From assembly GCF_001957125.1 (NCBI RefSeq), contig NZ_MPHJ01000017.1:47651-111650 (forward strand): a DNA stretch of 64,000 bases, read 5' to 3'. The notes beneath the pieces were generated by a model. It had not been told where the DNA came from. It ran no database searches and saw nothing but the letters and a program-made list of their open reading frames with translations. Source of the stretch: Shewanella sp. UCD-KL12. GTDB taxonomy: Bacteria; Pseudomonadota; Gammaproteobacteria; Enterobacterales; Shewanellaceae. The translations under genes were made by a program, and so were the position numbers. Of this stretch, positions 8,888-16,856 are shown in pieces. The first letter of the stretch is position 1, and the number at the start of each line of letters is the position of its first letter.

Positions 8888-9727
8888 TCAATAACCATTG
8901 GCCTCTCTGTCTGGAGAAAACATTTCACCAGGCACACGGTAAACGTTAGTCAGCATAGTGCCATCAGCTTTAAGCTCCAATAATCGATAACCTGGCTGTA
9001 GTGCATCAAGCGCAAAATAAGAAGATTGCGGTTTAAACTGAATACAGGTTGAAGGTGTCGCCATCAAACGAATAGGACCATGAGTGCCTTGATGATTTTG
9101 GTCTAACTCTTGATGAACATGACCCCATAGCAGACCTTTTACTTGAGGAATTTGTGAAACCTGTTCGATAAAGTCGCTACCATTATCCATACAATGTTGA
9201 TCTAGCCATTGGCAATTAACCAAAATAGGGTTGTGATGCATAACCAATAAGGTATGTCGATCTGGCTGATCAGCAACAGCACTTTTGATGATCTCAATTT
9301 CAGAATCGGCCATATGGCCGCCAGGCTTACCTCTTACCGTAGAGTCAAGCATGATAATTTGCCAACGACCAGCGAGTACTCTTCGCTGTCCATATACCCT
9401 AGGCCCTTGCATATTAAGTCGCATGACTCTTGGATCGTCATGATTTCCAGGTAGGTAATGGCATGGGAGATCAAGGGGCTCTATTGCACGCACAAAATTA
9501 TGATACGACTCACCGGAGTAGTCCTGACTGATATCGCCAGTCGCAAGCATAAAGTGCGCTGGATAATGTACAGCTCTGATAGTATCAAGCACAGAATCTA
9601 AGCTTTTAGCAGTATTCACCCCTAAAAGTTGAGCGCTAGGATCGGCAAAAAGATGCGGATCCGTAACTTGTACGATTCTTACACTTGCATCCTCACCAAG
9701 AGAATAAGAGATAGCCTCTTTTAACAC
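8888..9727 (-). CDS. cpdA: 3',5'-cyclic-AMP phosphodiesterase
   Basis: Class III cyclic nucleotide phosphodiesterase that lowers cAMP and so tunes CRP-dependent regulation. The calcineurin-like metal-binding motifs are in order: DPHL near 22, GDISQDY near 64, GNHDD near 95, MHHNP near 164 and GHVHQE near 203. Length 279 matches E. coli CpdA (275). The reading frame begins with GTG at 9727, only 12 bp after yqiB ends. About 200 bp without a gene separate it from yqiA. Confidence 0.93.
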   Translation of the reverse strand: MLKEAISYSLGEDASVRIVQVTDPHLFADPSAQLLGVNTAKSLDSVLDTIRAVHYPAHFMLATGDISQDYSGESYHNFVRAIEPLDLPCHYLPGNHDDPRVMRLNMQGPRVYGQRRVLAGRWQIIMLDSTVRGKPGGHMADSEIEIIKSAVADQPDRHTLLVMHHNPILVNCQWLDQHCMDNGSDFIEQVSQIPQVKGLLWGHVHQELDQNHQGTHGPIRLMATPSTCIQFKPQSSYFALDALQPGYRLLELKADGTMLTNVYRVPGEMFSPDREANGY

Positions 9728-9739
9728 TATAAATAAACC

Positions 9740-10186
9740 CTAAGATTCAGCCAAACAAACAACACTCGTGTGGTTATCAATCCTTAATAACTCTTCAAGA
9801 AAAGCATTGACCTGAAACTTCTCATCACGATGGTGCATACGTATATTTGGATAATCATATACTGGACTGAGTTGATAAATCTGTCGACTAGTTAACACTT
9901 CTGCTAATTTAGCATCGTGATAAACACGAACTATCATCTTTGGTGTATCAACATGGTTAGTGCTGCCAACATCTCTTGATATATCGATAAGCTGAGTATA
10001 AGCGGTATTTTCAAGCAACTTTACATTTAAACAGCCATATTCTCCCTCAACTTGCCAATGTGCTCCCTGTTTCGAGCCATTAGGTAGCCATCGAAGGATA
10101 TGATAATAATTTCGACCACAAAGCGCTAGAAACCTATTTATATTAGGCTGATAGCGTTTTGGGTTTAAACTAGATGCACTGCTCAC
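9740..10186 (-). CDS. yqiB: DUF1249 family protein YqiB
   Basis: A 148-residue soluble protein of the conserved DUF1249 family, always found between nudF and cpdA in enterobacteria and relatives. Family hallmarks are the N-terminal NRFLALCGRNY and the C-terminal motif YDYPN..MHHRDEK. Function is not established. The upstream region towards nudF contains the heptamer and nudF-end repeats, so the operon is physically stretched here by nearly 400 bp. Confidence 0.85.
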   Translation of the reverse strand: MSSASSLNPKRYQPNINRFLALCGRNYYHILRWLPNGSKQGAHWQVEGEYGCLNVKLLENTAYTQLIDISRDVGSTNHVDTPKMIVRVYHDAKLAEVLTSRQIYQLSPVYDYPNIRMHHRDEKFQVNAFLEELLRIDNHTSVVCLAES

Positions 10187-10221
10187 GAGCCATTATTCCT
10201 CTTAGTTAACTTAAGTTGCTT

Positions 10222-10330
10222 GGTTCTAGGCCTGGATGTTAGAAGGTTCTAGGCCTGGGTGTTAAAAGGTTCTAGGTTCTAGGTTCTAGGTTCTAGGTTC
10301 TAGGTTCTAGGTTCTAGGTTCTAGGTTCTA
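10222..10330. repeat. Tandem repeat patch: two 23-bp units, then nine perfect GGTTCTA heptamers
   Basis: Two 23-bp units (10222-10244 and 10245-10267, each beginning GGTTCTAGGCCTGG) are followed without a break by nine identical GGTTCTA copies (10268-10330). The heptamer is also the first seven bases of the larger unit, so the array probably grew by slippage from it. Perfect identity argues for recent or continuing expansion. It lies between nudF and yqiB and is not coding. Confidence 0.95.
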
Positions 10331-10331
10331 G

Positions 10332-10669
10332 CATTATTAAATCGGTACATCCATCAATTACACTTATCACTTATCAGTTATTTTCACGTAATCTATGGTG
10401 ATTCAGCTCTACCACTGAAGACCAATTACTGTTGACGCATTATTTAATTGATACATCCATCAATTACATTTCTCACTCAACTTTACGCAGACTCCGATAG
10501 TTCAGCTCTAACCATTGAAGGCCTATTACTGTTGACGCATTATTAAATTGATACGTCCATCAATTACACTTGTCACTTGTCACTTGTCTTCACGTAACCT
10601 CTGGTGATTCAGCTCTAACCACTGAAGACCTATTACTGTTGACGCATTATTAATTGTACCATCAATTAC
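10332..10669. repeat. Tandem copies of the nudF 3' end (about 100-107 bp period)
   Basis: Three units (10332-10437, 10438-10537, 10538-10644) and the start of a fourth (10645-10669) follow each other. The third contains the real end of nudF; the other two are extra copies lying downstream of its stop. On the minus strand the middle copy still reads NNASTVIGLQWLELN and ends at its own stop (10473), but with a different tail (YRSLRKVE instead of HQRLREDK). The outermost copy has lost one base and stops after NNASTVIGLQW. A CACTTGT heptamer repeats three times across the true stop codon. Confidence 0.9.
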
Positions 10670-11188
10670 TAATTTATAGGCTTGCTCTCGACTGAATACA
10701 TGAACTTGTATATCTTCATCCTCCTCATCTAAGCCATGTATCCCTTTAGCTTTACTAGCGTCAACTTTAGCCCAGAAAAAATCAAACTGCTCACTCGTTC
10801 CGCCTGGGCTGGCAAAATAACTAGAAATTCTCGCGATCTCATCGGCTTCTACACCAGCCTCCTCAAACAACTCTCTACGCGCAACTTGCTCAGAGGTTTC
10901 GCCTTTCTCAATCATCCCAGCGACTAGCTCAAACATCCAAGGCGTCGTAGATTTTCCATGGGAGGGAATACGGATCTGCTCTATTAGCACCACTTCATCG
11001 GTTATTGGGTCATAGGGCAGAACCACAACAGCATCACCGCGCTCAAAAACTTCCCTTTCAACTTCTTCGCTCCAACCACCTTTAAACAGTTTATGTTTGA
11101 ATCGATATAGGTCTATGGAAAAGAATCCTTTAAATATTCTCTCTTTAGCTATCATGTCTACATCTTGCTGACCAAACTTCCGCTTCAT
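10580..11188 (-). CDS. nudF: ADP-ribose diphosphatase (Nudix hydrolase)
   Basis: Hydrolyses ADP-ribose to AMP and ribose-5-phosphate. The Nudix box is complete: G-x5-E-x7-REUxEExGU as GMIEKGETSEQVARRELFEE near residues 92-111. The YRFKHKLFKGGWS start and 202-residue length match E. coli NudF (209). It is the first gene of the operon and is divergent from tolC as in E. coli, with a GGAG Shine-Dalgarno. Its last ~30 codons are tandemly repeated downstream, so the current C-terminus may be recombinant. Confidence 0.93.
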   Translation of the reverse strand: MKRKFGQQDVDMIAKERIFKGFFSIDLYRFKHKLFKGGWSEEVEREVFERGDAVVVLPYDPITDEVVLIEQIRIPSHGKSTTPWMFELVAGMIEKGETSEQVARRELFEEAGVEADEIARISSYFASPGGTSEQFDFFWAKVDASKAKGIHGLDEEDEDIQVHVFSREQAYKLVIDGTINNASTVIGLQWLELNHQRLREDK

Positions 11189-11321
11189 AACTGTTCTCCG
11201 CCTATGCTCAATCCGGTATCAAATCGTACTTAAATTTGTGTAAAAAAGTAGTCTAAAAGACTGTGAAGCCGATTTCGATGTAAATCGCATAATAAAGATC
11301 AAAAACTGTTACACTTCCAAG

Positions 11322-11351
11322 TTGACTTAAAAACAGGTAATTTCTTAAAAT
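11322..11351 (+). promoter_or_regulatory. Candidate sigma-70 promoter for tolC
   Basis: TTGACT (11322-11327) and TAAAAT (11346-11351) are separated by 18 bp and lie in the 336-bp nudF-tolC gap. It would give a leader of about 165 nt before tolC. Prediction from pattern only. Confidence 0.4.
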
Positions 11352-11441
11352 CTATGTCTTAATAGCTATCTAGATATTTTGGCTAGCAGGCTTAGGCCTT
11401 TAAGTTTTGATGTATCGGGAAGCGTCGGGAAGCGCAAACCG

Positions 11442-11502
11442 CCTCACAGCTAGTGTGAGGTACTACTTAACTCAATAAGTTAAACCGCTCCTCCACTGGA
11501 GG
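11442..11502 (+). other. Two hairpins in the tolC leader
   Basis: CCTCACA/TGTGAGG (11442-11460, 5-base loop) and CCTCC/GGAGG (11490-11502, loop ACT) lie in the last 80 bp before tolC. The second sits just before the likely Shine-Dalgarno AAAGGA (11513-11518), so folding could affect translation. The rest of the 336-bp gap between nudF and tolC shows only the candidate promoter and a direct repeat TCGGGAAGCG. Confidence 0.45.
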
Positions 11503-11524
11503 ATTTTGTCTAAAAGGACAACCA

Positions 11525-12850
11525 ATGAAATTCAAGATCCGAACGATATGTGCAGCACTCACACTTGCAGCTACAACTTCAGCTGTTCAGGCCGACGATC
11601 TATTGCAGATATATCAACAAGCATTGACCAGTGACCCTATCGCGCTACAGGCACAAGCTCAGCGTGATGCTCTGTACGAGCAAATTGAAGAAAACCGTGC
11701 ACCATTACTACCAACAATCAGTGCCAGTGTCGGTTACGGAAAAAGCTGGCAAAATGTTTCTGACAGTGAATACAGCAGCGGCCTAAATGCTGGTGTTACA
11801 TTGAACCAGGTTATCTATGATCATAGCGCTTGGGTTGGATTAAGCTTAGCTGAGCTTGCAGCTTCTCAAGCGGATGCCGCTTACGCATCTTCGCTACAGA
11901 CACTGATTATCCGCGTCACTAGCGCTTACTTCGATGTGTTATCAGCAAAAGATAATTTCGAATTTAAGGGCTCAGAGAAACGCGCTATTGAGCGTCAGCT
12001 TGAACAGACTAAGCAACGTTTCGCAGTTGGTTTAACCGCTATCACTGACGTACATGAAGCTCAGGCTCAGTTCGATTTAGCTCGCGCATCAGAGATTTTG
12101 GCTGAAAACCAGTTGATCAACAGTTACGAAGCACTTCGTGAGATCACTGGAATCGACCATAAGCAGATCAATATCTTAGACACTAACCGCTTCAGTGCTG
12201 TGACACCATCACCAGCAATGCCTAACGATTGGTTAAAGATGGCTGAAACGAACAGCGTTGATTTAATGACGACTCGAATCGGTAAAGATATCGCACAAGA
12301 AACCATTAGCCTTTATAAAGCCGGCCATATGCCGTCGCTTAACTTAAATGCAGGTTACACCACGAATCTTGAGCAAAAGAATCAAACTGAAAACTTAAGT
12401 GACTACGACAATGCAAACGTCGCACTCACCTTAAGTGTACCGCTTTTCGAAGGATTTAAAGTCACCTCGAAAGTCAATCAAGCACAATACCAGTATGTTG
12501 AAGCTAGCGAGAAGATGGAACAAACCTACCGCAAGGTGGTTAAAGACGTTCGAAATAACTTCAACAACGTTGGTGCATCGATTAGCTCAATTCGAGCATA
12601 TGAGCAATCAGTTGTCTCTTCAGAGAGTGCACTAAAAGCGACTCAAGCTGGTTTTGAAGTCGGTACGCGTACCATTGTAGATGTACTAAACCGTACTCGT
12701 GACCTTTATGACTCTAAACGTCAGCTTTCAGATGCACGTTATGGCTACATCAACTCAATCCTAGCGCTAAAACAGGCTGCAGGTACTCTGAATGAAGATG
12801 ATGTTATCGCCATCAACAATGGCTTAATCGCTGAGACTGTGGCGCCGTAA
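11525..12850 (+). CDS. tolC: Outer membrane efflux channel TolC
   Basis: Outer membrane factor that forms the trimeric exit duct for tripartite multidrug efflux pumps and type I secretion. A signal peptide (MKFKIRTICAALTLAATT, cleavage after VQA) is followed by DDLLQIYQQALTSDP, the typical mature TolC start. Two internally repeated OEP domains with long helices follow (about 25-215 and 230-430). The 441-residue length is close to E. coli TolC without its C-terminal tail. No pump or adaptor gene is adjacent, which is usual for a shared TolC. A strong terminator follows. Confidence 0.95.
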   Translation: MKFKIRTICAALTLAATTSAVQADDLLQIYQQALTSDPIALQAQAQRDALYEQIEENRAPLLPTISASVGYGKSWQNVSDSEYSSGLNAGVTLNQVIYDHSAWVGLSLAELAASQADAAYASSLQTLIIRVTSAYFDVLSAKDNFEFKGSEKRAIERQLEQTKQRFAVGLTAITDVHEAQAQFDLARASEILAENQLINSYEALREITGIDHKQINILDTNRFSAVTPSPAMPNDWLKMAETNSVDLMTTRIGKDIAQETISLYKAGHMPSLNLNAGYTTNLEQKNQTENLSDYDNANVALTLSVPLFEGFKVTSKVNQAQYQYVEASEKMEQTYRKVVKDVRNNFNNVGASISSIRAYEQSVVSSESALKATQAGFEVGTRTIVDVLNRTRDLYDSKRQLSDARYGYINSILALKQAAGTLNEDDVIAINNGLIAETVAP

Positions 12851-12875
12851 TTTAATACATTGGCAAGCTAGTCTT

Positions 12876-12910
12876 AAAAAACCGTCACGCTTAGGCTTGA
12901 CGGTTTTTTT
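12876..12910 (+). terminator. tolC terminator
   Basis: AAAAAACCGTCA pairs with TGACGGTTTTTT around a short loop, followed by a T-run. A second weaker hairpin (AGCCCA/TGGGCT, 12947-12979) lies beyond it. Confidence 0.85.
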
Positions 12911-12986
12911 ATATGTGAACGCCAACACTCGGCTTGCGTATTATTGAGCCCACCTACTGATAGTCGGTAGTTTTGGGCTGAAAATA

Positions 12987-13010
12987 AAAAACCGCCTTGC
13001 GGCGGTTTAA
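12987..13010 (-). terminator. Terminator of the outer membrane protein gene
   Basis: AAACCGCC/GGCGGTTT with a 4-base loop. On the minus strand the stem is followed by a T-run, so it ends the gene at 13032. Confidence 0.8.
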
Positions 13011-13031
13011 CTGACTCAGTGACGAGTTAAG

Positions 13032-13781
13032 TTAGAACGAGAGCTCAACACCCGCAAAGTAACCTTTAAACTGGGTATTGGTTGTTACACCATTAAAATC
13101 ATTTACATCAAAGTTGAAGTCACGGTAACCAACACGTACTTTAGTATCTACGGCTGTACCATCAAACTGCCAACCTAGACCGACAGAGTAATCATATACA
13201 CTCGTTTCATCGACACCAATCATAACATCAGCAAAACCGTATAAGCCTAGACCTGGAATACCAACCTGTGCATCGGCATATGCCATTACAATGCCGCTAT
13301 CTAGCTCTTTCTCAGCGTTAATGCGTCCATTAGTCACAGTATCATTCACACGGAATGAGCCATGCATCTTCTTGTATGCCGCACCAAGATCCAGCGCAAC
13401 CATATCATTGTCTAGTAGTTCATAGTAAAGCACGAAATCAGTATTACTTAAGTCACTAGAACTCTTGATATCACCATTAAATGTTTGACCACCAAATTTA
13501 AAATCATCAGCAACAGCACTTCCTGATGCCTCTAAACGATTTTCTCTAATTTTAAAGTTTGGAATAATTGGAATACCGTGCTCTACCGCAACCCAGATGC
13601 TACCTTGTGAAGAGGAGCTATAGTTAAAGTCTTGCTGAGGCTGACCACTCTCAGCAAATGTTCCGCTGGTATCCGCCTTCCAGTAATCGCCACCGACTTT
13701 AAAACCGATCAATGATGCTGCTTGTGCAGAAGTCCCAACGAGCGATCCTAATAGCGCACATGCAAGAAGTGTTTTTTTCAT
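13032..13781 (-). CDS. TIGR04219 family outer membrane beta-barrel protein
   Basis: A 249-residue exported protein with a clear signal peptide (MKKTLLACALLGSLVGTSAQA). Alternating hydrophobic/polar strands and a final FKGYFAGVELSF ending in an aromatic residue mark an outer membrane beta-barrel. The GFKVGGDYWKADTSG start and SIWVAVEHGIPIIPNFKIR segment are typical of TIGR04219, a family common in Shewanella and Vibrio without a known function. It begins 7 bp after the DUF2333 gene ends, so the two are likely one operon with this gene second. Confidence 0.8.
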   Translation of the reverse strand: MKKTLLACALLGSLVGTSAQAASLIGFKVGGDYWKADTSGTFAESGQPQQDFNYSSSSQGSIWVAVEHGIPIIPNFKIRENRLEASGSAVADDFKFGGQTFNGDIKSSSDLSNTDFVLYYELLDNDMVALDLGAAYKKMHGSFRVNDTVTNGRINAEKELDSGIVMAYADAQVGIPGLGLYGFADVMIGVDETSVYDYSVGLGWQFDGTAVDTKVRVGYRDFNFDVNDFNGVTTNTQFKGYFAGVELSF

Positions 13782-13788
13782 TTTAAAA

Positions 13789-14760
13789 TTAACCTTTAGT
13801 CAATAAATTTGTAAGGTCTATCACCGCAGCGTTTGCGCGGGAGATATAATTTGCCATCACCAAAGAGTGATTAGCGACTACGCCGAAACCCGAACCATTA
13901 AGTATTATCGGACTCCAGACAGATTGTTGTGTCTCTTCCAGTTCGCGAATAATCTGTTGCAAACTGACTTCGGCATTCTTTTTACGCAAAACATCAGCAA
14001 AATCAACTTCAATAGCTTTCATGAAGTTTAGTAATGCCCAAGTAGCGCCACGAGTTTCATAAAAAACATCATCGATTTTCCACCAGCTCGTCTTGATCTG
14101 TTGACTCGCTAGGTTAGGGGTCGACTGACTCGCCTCACTATCGCCTGCTAAATCTGTATTTAAGCGCTCTTGCCCAACGCTAGCCGATAAACGCTGCGAC
14201 ATACTACCAAGACGTTTTTGTACCTCTTTAAGCCATTCATTGAGGTTATCAGCCCGCGCATAAAACTGTGCCTGTTGATTATTGGTATCAGCTATCTTTG
14301 CCCGATACACTTTCAACAACTTAATAGCATCTTTGTACTCACCCTCTGCACTCGGCACTAACCAACTTGTGTGCTCAATATTGAGCTTAGAGTGAGCTGC
14401 AAGTAGATCTTTGTCTGCGGTAGATTGCGATTGTGAACGACTAAACTCTTTACGCATTATCAGCGCTAAGTCTCGCGCTTGCTCTAGTGCGCCAAACTCA
14501 AAGGCAGGCATATTATCCATGAATACTGATGGTGGGGTGACATCATTAGATAACCAACCACCACTCTTATTGAGCAAGGCCTCCATAGTGGCGATCAGAG
14601 AGGTTGTGGTCGCATAACCCACAACTTGCGTTCCTGACTCATTACTAAGCTGCTGAGGTTCAATGACATCAGGCTCAATACTCCACCATACACTCACTAA
14701 ATACCCAACCAGCAAGATAACCGCAGCTATCCCAGCCCATTTTTTCCATGTCATTTGCAT
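13789..14760 (-). CDS. DUF2333 family membrane-anchored protein
   Basis: A 323-residue protein with one N-terminal membrane segment (WAGIAAVILLVGYLVSVWW, about 7-26) and a long helical periplasmic part. It resembles DUF2333, a family of unknown function in gammaproteobacteria. Notable are GWLSNDVTPPSVFMDNMPAF near 67 and the C-terminal NGSGFGVVANHSLVMANYISRA. An AAGGAG Shine-Dalgarno precedes the ATG at 14760. It is cotranscribed with the TIGR04219 barrel gene downstream, so a shared envelope role is plausible but unproven. Confidence 0.75.
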   Translation of the reverse strand: MQMTWKKWAGIAAVILLVGYLVSVWWSIEPDVIEPQQLSNESGTQVVGYATTTSLIATMEALLNKSGGWLSNDVTPPSVFMDNMPAFEFGALEQARDLALIMRKEFSRSQSQSTADKDLLAAHSKLNIEHTSWLVPSAEGEYKDAIKLLKVYRAKIADTNNQQAQFYARADNLNEWLKEVQKRLGSMSQRLSASVGQERLNTDLAGDSEASQSTPNLASQQIKTSWWKIDDVFYETRGATWALLNFMKAIEVDFADVLRKKNAEVSLQQIIRELEETQQSVWSPIILNGSGFGVVANHSLVMANYISRANAAVIDLTNLLTKG

Positions 14761-14791
14761 CTAATACACTCCTTTGACTCTATTCAAGAAA

Positions 14792-15271
14792 TTAGTGGTG
14801 ATGGTGATGATGGTCGTCAGTTTTTGTCATCGCTTGCTTGCTAACCATTAGGCTAACAGGCAGCTGTGAGCCATCATCGAACTTAAGCGTTAACTGAACA
14901 GGTTTACCAGAAACTAGAGGCTGCTTAAGACCAAGCAACATAATGTGCTGACCAGACTCACTCAGAGTTAGCCTGCCATGCTGCGGGATAGGAAAACTTT
15001 CCACTTCTCGCATCTTAACCATGCCATCCTCTTCGATGACGGTATGCAATTGAGCATCTTTAACAAAATCAGCATCAACAGCAATCAAGTTAATTGCTGG
15101 TCCATGGTTTTCCAGAGTTAAGTAAGCAGCGGTGTTTGGCACACTCGGAGGCATAGCTCTAACTTGCCCATCAACAAGCACAACATTCGCCATAACCGAA
15201 AATGATGCACTACATAGTAGAACAAAGTTAAACATGTGTTTGAATATTTGCTTCAATGTCTTAAACTCCAT
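14792..15271 (-). CDS. PCu(A)C-type periplasmic copper chaperone with a natural six-histidine tail
   Basis: A 159-residue exported protein (signal peptide ending in SFSVMA). The Cu(I)-binding PCu(A)C pattern is present: LHTV..DGMVKMREV..PIPQHGRLTL..GQHIML, giving His, Met, His and Met ligands. The family passes copper to the CuA/CuB sites of cytochrome c oxidase. The protein ends in DDHHHHHH, a probable extra metal site. The start at 15271 is preceded by GGGAG; longer frames would run into the divergent crotonase gene at 15305. Cytochrome oxidase assembly genes are not adjacent. Confidence 0.85.
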   Translation of the reverse strand: MEFKTLKQIFKHMFNFVLLCSASFSVMANVVLVDGQVRAMPPSVPNTAAYLTLENHGPAINLIAVDADFVKDAQLHTVIEEDGMVKMREVESFPIPQHGRLTLSESGQHIMLLGLKQPLVSGKPVQLTLKFDDGSQLPVSLMVSKQAMTKTDDHHHHHH

Positions 15272-15304
15272 TTTAACTCCCATTCGTCTTAGAGGAAAAA
15301 CGCA

Positions 15305-16045
15305 ATGAGTACAATTCAGGTTAAGGATGAGCAAGGCGTAAGAATTATCACTATTAATCGCCCTGAAAAGCGTAATGCTCTCAGCCTTGAGATGTATACT
15401 AGCCTCACAGAATACCTTATCCAAGGTGAGACAGACAACGCAATTCACTCCTTTTTAATTAAAGGTCAGCAGGATTGTTTTACCTCAGGCAATGATGTAG
15501 CAGACTTTTTAAAAAATAGTAACTTAGACAGTGATCACCCTGCCTTTAACTTTCTATTCAACTTGCTGGATTTGAAAAAACCACTGGTTGCTGCAGTTAC
15601 AGGTGCTGCAGTAGGTATTGGTACGACACTACTACTGCATTGTGACCTTGTTTATGCCGATACGACTGCAAAGTTTCAATTACCATTTGTTAACTTAGCC
15701 TTAGTACCTGAAGCCGGAGCTAGCCTTTTACTTCCACGACTCGTTGGACCACAAAAAGCCTCAGAACTTCTGTTACTTGGTGAGAGCTTTAATGCAGAAA
15801 CAGCAAAAACACTGAATATTATCAATGATGTTATACCATCAGATACCATTTTTGAGTTTGCACTAGCGCAAGCAGTCAAGTTGGCTAAACAGCCTCCACA
15901 AGCTTTGCAAGCTAGCCGCTCACTTATCCGTGGAGATAAAGAATCTATTCGTCAGCAGATGGAAAAAGAGTTAGCGCAGTTTGCGGTAAGGTTACAAAGT
16001 GAAGAGGCAAAAGCGCGTTTTCAAGCTTTTCTAGCCAAAGGATAA
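15305..16045 (+). CDS. Enoyl-CoA hydratase/isomerase family protein
   Basis: Crotonase-fold protein of 246 residues. It has the N-terminal NRPEKRNALSLEMY signature, the oxyanion-hole segment SGNDVADF near 60 and the second hole AAVTGAAVGIGTTLLLHCD near 99. LALVPEAGASLLLPRLVG near 132 places a Glu in the usual hydratase position. This group acts on acyl-CoA hydration or isomerisation in fatty acid breakdown. It is a single gene, divergent from the copper chaperone with 33 bp between, so the exact substrate is open. Confidence 0.85.
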   Translation: MSTIQVKDEQGVRIITINRPEKRNALSLEMYTSLTEYLIQGETDNAIHSFLIKGQQDCFTSGNDVADFLKNSNLDSDHPAFNFLFNLLDLKKPLVAAVTGAAVGIGTTLLLHCDLVYADTTAKFQLPFVNLALVPEAGASLLLPRLVGPQKASELLLLGESFNAETAKTLNIINDVIPSDTIFEFALAQAVKLAKQPPQALQASRSLIRGDKESIRQQMEKELAQFAVRLQSEEAKARFQAFLAKG

Positions 16046-16107
16046 TATAAGGCTAATGATAACTGGGCGAGTCGGCCTGTTTTAGCTGAAGGAATTAAAC
16101 CTTTTAT

Positions 16108-16497
16108 CTAATCAAACTGACTTGCTTGGCCTATTCCCCACGCTGCTAAAATCAATAATAAAATAGGCCATAATAGCGATGCACCAGAGAAAATCATAAT
16201 CAGTGCCGCACCTATACTTAGCGCCACAACCAAGGCAATAACACTAAAAGCTAAGGTTAACCAAAGCAAAATAATCAAAAGAATGATGGAGGTGACAGCT
16301 AACGCCCATAAACCAATATCTATCCACAAAGCGGGCTCTAAACTGAGCATTGCTTCAGTAAAAAAATGCGGTTTTCCCCATGTTTGAAACGCTGTAACAG
16401 TCAATGCCAAAATTAACGCGAAAACACTAAATGCGATAAAGGTGTTTAAGGTTCGAGAAAGTCGACTCTGGCGCTGCTGCTCTATCTGTTTTTTCAA
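16108..16497 (-). CDS. Small inner membrane protein of the PspC cluster
   Basis: A 129-residue protein that is mostly hydrophobic after a basic, glutamine-rich N-terminus (KKQIEQQRQSRLSR). Four membrane segments are likely. I do not recognise the family. It starts with TTG overlapping the PspC stop codon (TTGA), implying translational coupling. As last gene of a PspC-containing cluster it may act in envelope stress, but that is only positional inference. Confidence 0.6.
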   Translation of the reverse strand: MKKQIEQQRQSRLSRTLNTFIAFSVFALILALTVTAFQTWGKPHFFTEAMLSLEPALWIDIGLWALAVTSIILLIILLWLTLAFSVIALVVALSIGAALIMIFSGASLLWPILLLILAAWGIGQASQFD

Positions 16498-16712
16498 ACC
16501 TTAGCTTCCCACTTAGGCAAAATTAGCGCTAAAACAAAGTAAGCTAAGAGACCCAAAGCTGGATTCATTATTACTGCTATCGCCCAAACCACGCGAGTCC
16601 ATAAGCATGACCAATCAAATTTATCAGCCATCATTGCAGCAACACCACACACCAAACTTCTCGGTCGTTTCATTCTGCGTATATATCTATCTGTCGAGTT
16701 AAAGCTATTCAT
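16494..16712 (-). CDS. PspC domain protein
   Basis: A 72-residue protein matching the PspC domain: a basic start (RRMKRPRSLVCGVAAMMADKF), then a membrane segment (VVWAIAVIMNPALGLLAYFVLALILP). In E. coli, PspC is an inner membrane sensor of phage-shock stress. The classic partners PspA and PspB are not in this cluster. Here it is flanked by small membrane and periplasmic proteins instead. It overlaps the next gene at its stop. Confidence 0.8.
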   Translation of the reverse strand: MNSFNSTDRYIRRMKRPRSLVCGVAAMMADKFDWSCLWTRVVWAIAVIMNPALGLLAYFVLALILPKWEAKV

Positions 16713-16746
16713 ATATATCCCGTAAAACCAATAGTTTGCAAATTAT

Positions 16747-16854
16747 TTAATCTTGCACCTTATGCCAACGAAAAGTACAAACACATAGAGCACAAAGTGC
16801 AAAACTAACAACGGGCATCAAGAGTAATGTGGCTATACCTGAAACAAACCACAT
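16747..16854 (-). CDS. Unlisted 35-residue single-pass membrane peptide
   Basis: An ATG at 16854 opens a 35-codon frame with product MWFVSGIATLLLMPVVSFA followed by a cysteine-rich stretch (LCALCVCTF) and a basic end RWHKVQD. An ideal Shine-Dalgarno, AAGGAG, lies 7 bases before the ATG and overlaps the end of the upstream 99-codon gene. One membrane helix is predicted. Tight packing between that gene and pspC, plus the strong ribosome site, support a real gene. Function is unknown; its size and place recall small stress membrane proteins. Confidence 0.6.
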   Translation of the reverse strand: MWFVSGIATLLLMPVVSFALCALCVCTFRWHKVQD

Positions 16855-16856
16855 AG

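Noticed and set aside
10222..10330. CRISPR array
   Set aside because: Units are 7 and 23 bp with no unique spacers and there are no cas genes.
14792..14815. Artificial His tag in the PCu(A)C gene
   Set aside because: The flanking sequence is ordinary genome with intact neighbours and no vector features, so the tail is natural.
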